Assembly: GCA_964427485.1 (NCBI GenBank)
Contig: CAYRUP010000129.1
Location: forward strand, 1-5,006
Direction of reading: 5' to 3'
Source: CAYRUP01 sp964427485
Lineage (GTDB): Bacteria > Pseudomonadota > Gammaproteobacteria > DSM-16500
DNA length: 5,006 nt
Part shown: positions 1 to 4,969 of the stretch, one piece after another
Position numbering within the stretch: position 1 is the first letter of the stretch
Layout of the letters: each line of letters opens with the position of its first letter
Notes under the pieces: model-generated
What the model was told of the DNA's origin: nothing
Databases searched by the model: none
Seen by the model: the letters and a program-made list of their open reading frames with translations, nothing else
Program-made: the position numbers and the translations under genes

Positions 1-12
1 TGTTAATGCCAT
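1..12 (-). CDS. Start of probable antitoxin gene, cut by window edge
   Basis: Only four codons (M-A-L-T) are visible, reading leftward out of the window. The ATG lies 9 bases beyond the toxin stop codon, and a GGTGAG Shine-Dalgarno-like sequence (26-21) sits 8 bases before it, overlapping the toxin's stop. In the family of the upstream toxin (Gp49-like addiction module killer), the usual order is toxin first, then a small helix-turn-helix antitoxin of the HigA/addiction-antidote type. The identity is therefore inferred from position; the visible residues alone prove nothing. Confidence 0.5.
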
Positions 13-21
13 ATTTTATGC

Positions 22-342
22 TCACCGTTTTTTCCGCTGTTTATATTCATTCCATTTCTGCTTAGCTAAATGTATATCCTTATTTTGTTGTTTCTTGCTT
101 CCGCCCCCGAGTAAAATAATTAATTCAAGACCATCTTTTCCAAAATAAATTCTATAACCAGGACCAAAATCCACTTTATATTCCAGAACTCCTTCTCCAA
201 CACTTTTTACGTTAGAATGGTTGCCTTGCTCTAAACGATAAAGTGCTGTTGTTACTTTTGCAGCAGCAACGCTTTCAAGGATCTCAAACCACCGCGCAAA
301 TGGGGATTGACCATTTTTTTCTATATATTCCTTTATAATCAT
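22..342 (-). CDS. RelE/HigB-like toxin, addiction module killer protein (Gp49 family)
   Basis: A complete 106-residue protein of the phage-derived Gp49-like branch of the RelE/ParE superfamily, whose members usually cleave mRNA at the ribosome. The family pattern is clear: RLEQGN at about residues 37-42, VGEGVLEYKVDFGPGYRIYF at 48-67, then hydrophobic strand LIILLGGG followed by the basic SKKQQNKDI segment. The GPGYR-I-YF strand and the GGG-SK-Q-DI tail are hallmarks. The length is normal for the family (about 95-110). The ATG is the first after an in-frame TGA; the ribosome binding site is weak (GAAG very close to the start). A probable antitoxin begins 9 bases downstream, so the pair would be co-transcribed. 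The family assignment is secure from sequence. The activity (ribosome-dependent RNase) is known for relatives and not shown here. Confidence 0.87.
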   Translation of the reverse strand: MIIKEYIEKNGQSPFARWFEILESVAAAKVTTALYRLEQGNHSNVKSVGEGVLEYKVDFGPGYRIYFGKDGLELIILLGGGSKKQQNKDIHLAKQKWNEYKQRKKR

Positions 343-352
343 ACTTCATATG

Positions 353-384
353 GTAACATATACGTTACTATATAGCAAGTACAA
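353..384 (-). promoter_or_regulatory. Putative promoter with palindromic operator for the toxin-antitoxin operon
   Basis: On the minus strand, TTGTAC (384-379) and TATATG (362-357) are spaced by 16 bases and could serve as -35 and -10. A perfect inverted repeat, GTAAC-N6-GTTAC (353-368), covers the -10 element. That is where an autoregulating HigA/Xre-type antitoxin would be expected to bind. The predicted leader to the toxin ATG at 342 would be very short, about 8 bases. The palindrome is seen directly; the promoter call and its regulation are inference. Confidence 0.45.
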
Positions 385-486
385 TTTTTTTTGCGAAGGC
401 ATGGCTACAGAAAGATACAGATGAAACATTTGATCTTCACTTCCACCCAAGGCAAAATAGCGCCAAGAAAATACGAGACGACCAAA

Positions 487-933
487 ATGACTTATCACAA
501 ACCATACCCAGACCAACAACTTGGTGACTATGTCTTCACTGCAGATAAAAAAAAATTAGATCTGGAGTATTTATATAATTTACTTTGCATTCCTTCCCGC
601 TACTCAACCGGTTTGCCCCCAGAACGATTTCCACTCGTCGTTGAAAATTCAGTTTGTTTTTCTGTGCTTTATAACGGGAAGCAAGTTGGTTTTTCGCGCG
701 TGATTACAGATTTTTCCGAATTTGCCTCTTTGTGGGATGTGTTCATTGATGATGAACATCGTGGAAAAGGCATCGGGAAAGCGTTGATGAAATATATTCT
801 GGAACATTACCGCTTGCGCGGCGTGTTTCGTTGGTTCTTGATGACAGAAGATGCGCATGGGCTATATCAGAAATATGGATTTAAGGCGGAAGCTTATAAT
901 CCGTATGTCATGATGAAAGTGGCAGTGCAGTGA
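487..933 (+). CDS. GNAT family N-acetyltransferase
   Basis: A complete 148-residue single-domain GNAT acetyltransferase, which would transfer an acetyl group from acetyl-CoA to an amine substrate that cannot be named from sequence. Visible landmarks are the N-terminal 'TADKKKLDLEYLYNLL' helix region (18-33), the strand GKQVGFSRV (64-72), the acetyl-CoA pyrophosphate loop RGKGIGKAL (92-100) following the VFIDDEH strand, and the C-terminal GLYQKYGF motif (125-132). This subtype usually begins about 10-15 residues before the LDLEYL helix, so ATG 487 is preferred. An in-frame ATG at 421 would add 22 residues and cannot be excluded; neither has a strong ribosome binding site. The gene is divergent from the TA operon. 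A TACAAT at 380-385 could be a -10 box, but no good -35 is seen. A palindromic repeat starts directly after the stop codon. Confidence 0.87.
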   Translation: MTYHKPYPDQQLGDYVFTADKKKLDLEYLYNLLCIPSRYSTGLPPERFPLVVENSVCFSVLYNGKQVGFSRVITDFSEFASLWDVFIDDEHRGKGIGKALMKYILEHYRLRGVFRWFLMTEDAHGLYQKYGFKAEAYNPYVMMKVAVQ

Positions 934-999
934 TGTCATCCTGAGCGTAGCGAAGGACCTCCTCATATAAGGAGATCCTTCACTTCGTTCAGGATGACA
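934..999. repeat. 66-bp palindromic intergenic repeat (TGTCATCCTGA...TCAGGATGACA)
   Basis: An imperfect palindrome starting immediately after the GNAT stop. The outer 11 bp, TGTCATCCTGA, match perfectly, and the arms of about 31 bases differ at only five positions around a short ATATAA centre. The minus-strand transcript would fold better, because three mismatches become G-U pairs there. The core motif TCATCCTGAGCG(t)AGCGAAGGA belongs to a repeat type recalled from intergenic regions of many bacteria. It could act as a transcript stabiliser or attenuating hairpin for the acetyltransferase mRNA. No T-run follows, so it is not a canonical intrinsic terminator. Confidence 0.9.
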
Positions 1000-1024
1000 A
1001 CTAATAACAATAAGAATTTAAATC

Positions 1025-2749
1025 ATGAGTTTTTCATCAAATAGAATAACACCACAAGAAATAATAGATGCGCTTATCGATCGGGAAAAAACGTTTGAAA
1101 ATGATTATCTTAGTCAAAAACAAGCATTAGAATATGCTTTGAGTGAGGTAAAAGAACAAACGGTTCTCTCCGTCAATCTCATAAAAGAATTTCATAAAAT
1201 ATTGGTTCCTGAGGCATTGCGCGAAGAAAGAGATGACAATGATATTCCCGGCCAGTTTCGAAATTGTAGATTGTTTGGTGGATCTGTCCCTGATTCTCGG
1301 GGAACTTTAAGATTTTCTCTTGCTGGTATCAAAAATATACTGAGTCTGATTGAGAAAGAAAGGGCAGATTTTGACGAGGATCAAGGAACGGTCTTACACT
1401 CTTATGACGATCAAACGATTTATAAAGCGGGTCCCGAATTTGAAGAACTATTACGAAATAAATCAAGAGATAAATTAGCAGAGGAAATTTACCTACATAC
1501 ACGAAAAAATGGATATGTCTTAACTTATCCTACGTGTAATAAGTCATGCGCAACGCCTCGAGAGTTCATGGAATATATCATGAACGAACTCGTCAATGAC
1601 TTAAACCGTAGTCTCCAATCAATGACAGAGCAAGATAAAATAATTGAAAAAATAGCTTCGTTCATTCAATCTTGCCAACAAAAGCATCCTTTTTATAGCC
1701 ATAATCATCGTGTATTTGTTTTATGCGTATTAAATTTTTTATTGCTAAGGTATAACATCGGGTATTGTCCCCTAGAAAGCAGACGGATATTTCGTACGAT
1801 TAGTGTCAATGAAATTGTGGCTATTTTAAAAGGTAAAATTGTTTTAGCCAACTATTGCCCATCTGAAGTTGCCGAAGCGAAACTATCCGATAATAAACAT
1901 CGATTATTTACCCCGCTTGATCTTGAGGCGCTCGCTCATCACCTGGCATACACACCTGATGAAGTAAAAGCGACTTCTATGTTAAGACGCAATCTTAATT
2001 TGTTAAATGTTGAAATTGAATGCGTGCTTCCAAAGTACATCGTATCGAAAGTGACTCCGCTCCAGTTGGTTCATGGAGCAGGCGATATTGGGATGCGTGA
2101 TCGCGTGCTAAGGCCTTTGTTTATTGAGCATTTCGGTGAAGAAAAAGGTATGGCGGAAATGCAAAGGCAAATTGATGCAATGAGCAATGTGCATCAGCAT
2201 TTTAATTTTCGGCCTCTCATTGAAGCAATTTCAAAAGAATTATTTATAAATGACAAAGTAAGTCCAGAAACACAAGCGGCTATCGACAAGTTTAGAAAAG
2301 ATTTCGATGACAACCAACCTAAGATCATTGAAAAAGGCATGCATTTTCGGTGGGAAACGTGGCAGGACTGGTGTGAAGCGTATCGCGAAGCTGCGGAACG
2401 ATGGAAGGATGATAAGAAAAAATGTGCGTTATTAGAAACTACCGTTGTGACCTGCATGCTGAATTATGCAACGCAAAATGATAAGCAACAGTTTTATCAT
2501 GGACTTTTTCATCTCCGGAATTTCACTGGTTCTTTTCAGCGTGTTTATGTGGGTGCTGTTGAGCAGAAGTCGTTTGTCGATATCATATTTGGGCTTCGCT
2601 CGCTGGAGGTGGGTTGTGATCCTAGGGTGGGACAACGCCCGTCGTGGCGGATTGCGCAATACAAGCAATTTGCCAAATACAAGCTTAGAGGGTTGCGGGA
2701 TTATGGTATAGCGCCTAGGCTTTCTTATAATGTAGTTAAAGCGCCTTAA
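1025..2749 (+). CDS. Fic-like (Fido fold) protein with degenerate active site and ankyrin-like C-terminal half; possible effector
   Basis: A 574-residue protein with no signal peptide or membrane segments. The N-terminal half resembles a Fic domain: helix NLIKEFHKIL (51-60), then IPGQFRN (74-80) and GGSVPD (85-90), an insert at about 115-175, a helix pair (ATPREFMEYI..., 176 onward), then HPFYSHNHR (221-229) and a hydrophobic helix with RYNIGYCPL. Against HPFx(D/E)GNGRxxR, the catalytic-position His221, Pro, Phe, Asn227 and Arg229 remain. The acidic residue is Ser225, both glycines are His (226, 228) and the last Arg is Val232. Fic enzymes transfer AMP, phosphocholine or phosphate to proteins; activity here is doubtful. 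The C-terminal half has an ankyrin-like TPLQL...GAGD segment (344-354) and resembles remembered Legionellales effector-like proteins. ATG 1025 has no strong ribosome binding site. Secretion into a host is inference. Confidence 0.72.
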   Translation: MSFSSNRITPQEIIDALIDREKTFENDYLSQKQALEYALSEVKEQTVLSVNLIKEFHKILVPEALREERDDNDIPGQFRNCRLFGGSVPDSRGTLRFSLAGIKNILSLIEKERADFDEDQGTVLHSYDDQTIYKAGPEFEELLRNKSRDKLAEEIYLHTRKNGYVLTYPTCNKSCATPREFMEYIMNELVNDLNRSLQSMTEQDKIIEKIASFIQSCQQKHPFYSHNHRVFVLCVLNFLLLRYNIGYCPLESRRIFRTISVNEIVAILKGKIVLANYCPSEVAEAKLSDNKHRLFTPLDLEALAHHLAYTPDEVKATSMLRRNLNLLNVEIECVLPKYIVSKVTPLQLVHGAGDIGMRDRVLRPLFIEHFGEEKGMAEMQRQIDAMSNVHQHFNFRPLIEAISKELFINDKVSPETQAAIDKFRKDFDDNQPKIIEKGMHFRWETWQDWCEAYREAAERWKDDKKKCALLETTVVTCMLNYATQNDKQQFYHGLFHLRNFTGSFQRVYVGAVEQKSFVDIIFGLRSLEVGCDPRVGQRPSWRIAQYKQFAKYKLRGLRDYGIAPRLSYNVVKAP

Positions 2750-2786
2750 ATGGTTCCCTCAGTTCGCAATGACGGTAGGATGACAA
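2750..2786. repeat. Possible degraded intergenic repeat remnant
   Basis: The short gap between the Fic-like gene and the convergent toxin pseudogene contains AGGATGACAA (2777-2786). The same ten bases end the 66-bp palindrome (991-1000). Just before it is TTCGCAATGACG, which resembles another widespread intergenic repeat (GTCATTGCGA on the opposite strand). It looks like decayed repeat halves and does not form a convincing hairpin or terminator. Short matches like these could also arise by chance. Confidence 0.3.
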
Positions 2787-2790
2787 ACCC

Positions 2791-3201
2791 CTACGCTTTA
2801 ATTACCGATACGAGTTTAGTTTTGCTAAAATCTAAAATAGTTGAATCTCGTGTAACTAACGCTGCACCCTCAACCCGAGCGGTCCCAACGATTAAACGAT
2901 CAGCGGGGTCGCCATGAAAATTTCCGGGTAAATTACAACTTTCCACAGCGATGCTCGGTGTGATTGGTAATATTTGTAATCGCTATTCGCGAGTGGCTCG
3001 ATTTATCCAGTCTAAACAGGGCATTTCCAAAATAATCCGTTGCTTTGCTGCTAACATGCTAATTTCCCAAAGAGAGATAGCCGCCAAATAAATACAGTTA
3101 GCTTGAACAGCGGTATCGATGAATTTTACTGTTCGTTTGTTTAGCTCATCACCGTTGACATACCAGATAAATACGTGTGTATCTAACAAGATTTTATTCA
3201 T
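2791..3201 (-). pseudogene. vapC: VapC-type PIN-domain toxin interrupted by an in-frame TAG
   Basis: Reading from ATG 3201, the frame stops at codon 73 (TAG, 2985-2983). The same frame then continues without another stop to a TAG at 2793-2791, giving 136 codons, a normal VapC length. PIN landmarks occur on both sides of the stop. Before it are LLDTHVFIW with Asp7 and SLWEI with Glu46. After it are LPITPSIAVES, the HGDPADR loop (Asp98, Asp101) and LVTRD (Asp119). All metal-binding acidic residues of the RNase are therefore still encoded, but the 72-residue product lacks the last ones and should be inactive. No frameshift is needed; one base change (for example from TCG, GAG or AAG) explains the stop. 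VapC proteins cleave RNA, often initiator tRNA. The start overlaps the antitoxin stop (ATGA). A sequencing error or amber suppression are alternatives. Confidence 0.88.
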
Positions 3202-3425
3202 TTATCTGCATCCCAGTCTACATCGATTGGAGAGATAATATCTTTTTGAATGCTAACCGTATTTTTTAAACAGCCAAAAGTACTCTTCGCTGTCTTATCG
3301 ATCGGAACTAATCTTGCCACCGGTTTTCCATGCTTAGTGATGACGAAAGAAATATGCTTTTCATCCACTTCATCCATAATTTGCAGACATTTCGCTTTAA
3401 ATTCACCAGCTTGTATGGTTTTCAT
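3198..3425 (-). CDS. Phd/YefM-family antitoxin, partner of the PIN toxin
   Basis: A complete 75-residue protein. The N-terminal Phd/YefM DNA-binding and dimerisation domain is recognisable: MKTIQAGEFKAKCLQIMDEV (1-20), then the strands ISFVITKHGKPVARLVPI (25-42). The C-terminal tail, with FGCLKNTV and ending DVDWDADK, is the acidic/aromatic segment that in this family wraps the toxin. A good ribosome binding site, AGGTGAG, lies 5-6 bases before ATG 3425. The stop overlaps the toxin start in an ATGA, the usual sign of translational coupling. The gene is intact although its toxin is not, so it may persist as a solo antitoxin or repressor. The family assignment is firm; continued function is inference. 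Confidence 0.9.
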   Translation of the reverse strand: MKTIQAGEFKAKCLQIMDEVDEKHISFVITKHGKPVARLVPIDKTAKSTFGCLKNTVSIQKDIISPIDVDWDADK

Positions 3426-3440
3426 AATTTCTCACCTATA

Positions 3441-3471
3441 GTCATATTGCCATGGTCATTTTAAGTATGAC
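3441..3471 (-). promoter_or_regulatory. Candidate operator upstream of the Phd/VapC locus
   Basis: Three related half-sites lie just before the antitoxin's ribosome binding site: GTCATA (3441-3446), GTCATT (3455-3460) and the inverted TATGAC (3466-3471). GTCATA and TATGAC form an inverted repeat with a 19-base gap. Phd-family antitoxins repress their own operons through repeated or palindromic sites near the promoter, so this fits in position. No convincing -35/-10 pair was found here. The half-sites are seen; binding is inferred. Confidence 0.35.
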
Positions 3472-3510
3472 ATGATTTGAAAGAAATAGCGAATGGAATA
3501 AGGATAGTAT

Positions 3511-3567
3511 TTTCGTGCCCGAGGTCCGTGTGCGTGCCCGCGCCCGGGCACGCACACGGGCTCGAAA
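3511..3567. repeat. GC-rich hairpin repeat downstream of potD, compact member of the CGTGCCCG family
   Basis: CCGTGTGCGTGCCCG (3526-3540) and its exact reverse complement (3545-3559) form a 15-bp perfect stem with a 4-base loop. Outer TTTCG (3511-3515) and CGAAA (3563-3567) also match. The half 3514-3540 is almost the same as an arm of the larger inverted repeat at 4807-4944, differing mainly in a short internal stretch. It stands about 13 bases beyond the potD stop. The hairpin is not followed by a T-run on either strand, so it is not a typical intrinsic terminator, though so strong a stem could stall polymerase or protect mRNA ends. Confidence 0.88.
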
Positions 3568-3579
3568 GAGCGCTAAGAG

Positions 3580-4629
3580 CTACGCGCCCATCTTCAACTG
3601 TTCCCAATATTTCTCAAACAACGCAAACGTATCTTCACCAATATCCGTTTCAAATTCGCCGCGGCGCAAGACGTCACGAGGAGGATAAAGAACATGGTCA
3701 TTTTTGATATTCGCGGGCAGCAGATTTTTTGCGGCAAGGTTGGCAGTCGAATAACTAATCCGCATACTGACTTCTTTCGCAATATCCGGACGCATCAGGA
3801 AGTTTACAAATTTGTACGCGTTTTCTTTGTGGGGTGCATTTTTCAAAATGGCAAAATTATCCACCCAGATTTCAAAACCATCTTTCGGATAAATAAAATC
3901 AAGCTGGGAATTTTCCGCACGAGCTCGATTTAAATCGCCATTCCAGGCAATCCCAATCGACGCATCTTCATCGATTAAAATCGACGTGACCGCATCGGTG
4001 TTAAACAAACGAATATTTGGCATCAAGGCACGTAATTTTTGATAAGCCTGCTTGATATGCTGGGGATTTTTGTCGTTGATCGAATAACCAAGCATGAGCA
4101 ACGCCATCGAAAACGCTTCGCGCGGATCATCCAGTACCATCAATTGGTTAGCGTATTTCTGATTGAATAAATCAGACCAGGACGTAATTTCACTGGGCGC
4201 AAAATAATTTTTGTTAGCAAAAATACCCGTCACGCCCCAGACAAAAGGAATGCTGTAGGTGCTGCCTGGATCGTAACTTAAATTGAGAAAATCCGGATCG
4301 AGATTTTTAAATTCAGGTAATTTGCTCCGATCCAGCGGCTCTAACATGTTTTGGTGACGCATGCGATCGATATAATAACTCGAAGGTTCAACGACGTCAT
4401 AGGTATTGGATTTTACCGCCCGTAATTTGGCATACATGATTTCATTGGTGTCAAAGGAGGAATAATTAACTCTGATGCCCGTCTCTTTTTCAAATTGAGC
4501 AATGACGGAGTAGGGAATTTCTTCGGCAAAGGTGAAAACGTTTACGATATTATCTTGTCCAGCGGAAGTCGTCTGCATGGAGAGCAGGGACAGAAGGGAA
4601 ATGAGTACAGCGCAAAAAAAACGTAGCAT
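3580..4629 (-). CDS. potD: PotD-like periplasmic spermidine/putrescine-binding protein
   Basis: A complete 349-residue solute-binding protein, about the length of E. coli PotD (348), which delivers polyamines to the PotABC transporter. A signal peptide is clear: MLRFF, a hydrophobic core (about 6-18), and a likely cut after TSA at 23. Family segments follow: QFEKETGI (45-52), NEIMYAKL (62-69), EPSSYYIDRM (81-90), LDDPREAF (166-173), AWNGD (228-232), WVDN (255-258), NFLMRPD (276-282). Compared with remembered E. coli pocket residues, Ser83, Tyr85, Asp168, Glu171, Trp229, Trp255, Asp257 and Tyr293 are kept. Trp34 is Phe, Tyr37 is Glu and Gln327 is Glu, so ligand preference may differ. ATG 4629 is chosen over the upstream in-frame ATG at 4764 because the signal peptide starts there and AAGGGA lies 7 bases before it. 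A second potD-like gene ends upstream; no potABC genes are seen. Confidence 0.93.
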   Translation of the reverse strand: MLRFFCAVLISLLSLLSMQTTSAGQDNIVNVFTFAEEIPYSVIAQFEKETGIRVNYSSFDTNEIMYAKLRAVKSNTYDVVEPSSYYIDRMRHQNMLEPLDRSKLPEFKNLDPDFLNLSYDPGSTYSIPFVWGVTGIFANKNYFAPSEITSWSDLFNQKYANQLMVLDDPREAFSMALLMLGYSINDKNPQHIKQAYQKLRALMPNIRLFNTDAVTSILIDEDASIGIAWNGDLNRARAENSQLDFIYPKDGFEIWVDNFAILKNAPHKENAYKFVNFLMRPDIAKEVSMRISYSTANLAAKNLLPANIKNDHVLYPPRDVLRRGEFETDIGEDTFALFEKYWEQLKMGA

Positions 4630-4639
4630 GGCTCTTCCC

Positions 4640-4729
4640 TTAAGGCGTACTGCGTTGGCTATACAATAGAAGTTTACGATTAACGAAGAGCTGAGCCGCG
4701 TCGACGTGTTGCGTGAATTGGATATCCAT
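4640..4729 (-). CDS. Possible 29-codon leader ORF upstream of potD
   Basis: An ATG at 4729, preceded by CCGGAG three bases upstream, opens a 29-codon reading frame (MDIQFTQHVDAAQLFVNRKL at its start). Its TAA (4642-4640) touches the potD ribosome binding site, 10 bases before the potD start. That layout would suit a leader peptide or translational coupling. The spacing from GGAG to ATG is short, no family is recognised, and a frame this short can occur by chance. Confidence 0.2.
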   Translation of the reverse strand: MDIQFTQHVDAAQLFVNRKLLLYSQRSTP

Positions 4730-4746
4730 AATCTCCGGAGTGTTTG

Positions 4747-4766
4747 TAATGATGTTGGAATCATTA
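4747..4766. promoter_or_regulatory. Operator-like palindrome at the potD promoter
   Basis: TAATGAT (4747-4753) and ATCATTA (4760-4766) form a perfect 7-bp inverted repeat with a 6-base spacer. It overlaps the predicted -10 box and the likely transcription start of potD on the minus strand, the usual place for a repressor site. The palindrome is seen directly; the regulator is unknown. Confidence 0.4.
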
Positions 4767-4791
4767 TGGTGTTAATAGAAGTGAATGTCTA
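4763..4791 (-). promoter_or_regulatory. Predicted sigma-70 promoter for potD
   Basis: On the minus strand, TAGACA (4791-4786) and CATAAT (4768-4763) each match the consensus at five of six bases and are spaced by exactly 17. Transcription would start near 4756 and give a leader of about 125 bases before the potD ATG. The promoter lies between the large inverted repeat and potD, so this copy could be expressed independently of the PotD-like gene that ends upstream. Confidence 0.55.
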
Positions 4792-4806
4792 TAGCATTGT
4801 TCTGGA

Positions 4807-4944
4807 TTTTTCGTGCCCGCGCCCGTGTGCGTGCCCGTCCCCGTTTTTTCTTCGACAAACCCATTTTTCTGAATGATTTTCGTCTCTGTTTTTTGGCAAA
4901 GAAAAAACGGGCACGGGCACGCACACGGGCGCGGGCACGAAAAA
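4807..4944. repeat. Large GC-rich inverted repeat, 46-bp arms around a 46-base loop
   Basis: The left arm (4807-4852) and right arm (4899-4944) are reverse complements over 46 bp with one mismatch (4840). Each arm reads T-run, CGTGCCCGCGCCCGTGTGCG, TGCCCG steps, then a second T-run and CTT. It is built from repeated GTGCCCG-like heptamers and is far more GC-rich than its surroundings. It fills most of the roughly 340-base space between the two potD-like genes; the rest of that space holds the potD promoter and leader. Open frames across both strands here only translate the repeat (alternating Arg-Ala) and are not genes. Both outer ends finish in A-runs after the stem on either strand, so it is not a standard terminator. 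Confidence 0.93.
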
Positions 4945-4969
4945 ATAGCGAAGTCAGCGGCAGCCAAGC

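Noticed and set aside
391..486. N-terminal extension of the acetyltransferase to a TTG at 391
   Set aside because: TTG is a rare start and the added residues lie outside the GNAT fold. ATG 487 gives the usual domain length, with ATG 421 left as a weaker alternative.
934..999. Intrinsic terminator for the acetyltransferase gene
   Set aside because: The hairpin is strong, but the sequence after it (CTAATAACAA) has no T-run, and on the other strand it would run into the coding region without one.
2432..2711. Open frames overlapping the 3' end of the Fic-like gene on both strands
   Set aside because: They are shadows of the long plus-strand gene with no domain likeness and no ribosome binding sites.
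3250..3441. Plus-strand frame opposite the Phd-like antitoxin
   Set aside because: It lies entirely against a well-recognised antitoxin gene and has no family features of its own.
3430..3472. Promoter TTAAAA-18-TATAGG before the antitoxin
   Set aside because: The -10 would run into the AGGTGAG ribosome binding site, leaving no room for a normal start.
3511..3567. Rho-independent terminator of potD
   Set aside because: The stem is followed on the minus strand by CTCGGGCACGAAAA, with no U-tract. It is better described as a repeat hairpin.
4630..4764. Extension of PotD by 45 residues to an upstream in-frame ATG
   Set aside because: The added segment has no family likeness and would bury the signal peptide internally. 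ATG 4629 has a ribosome binding site and gives the normal PotD length.
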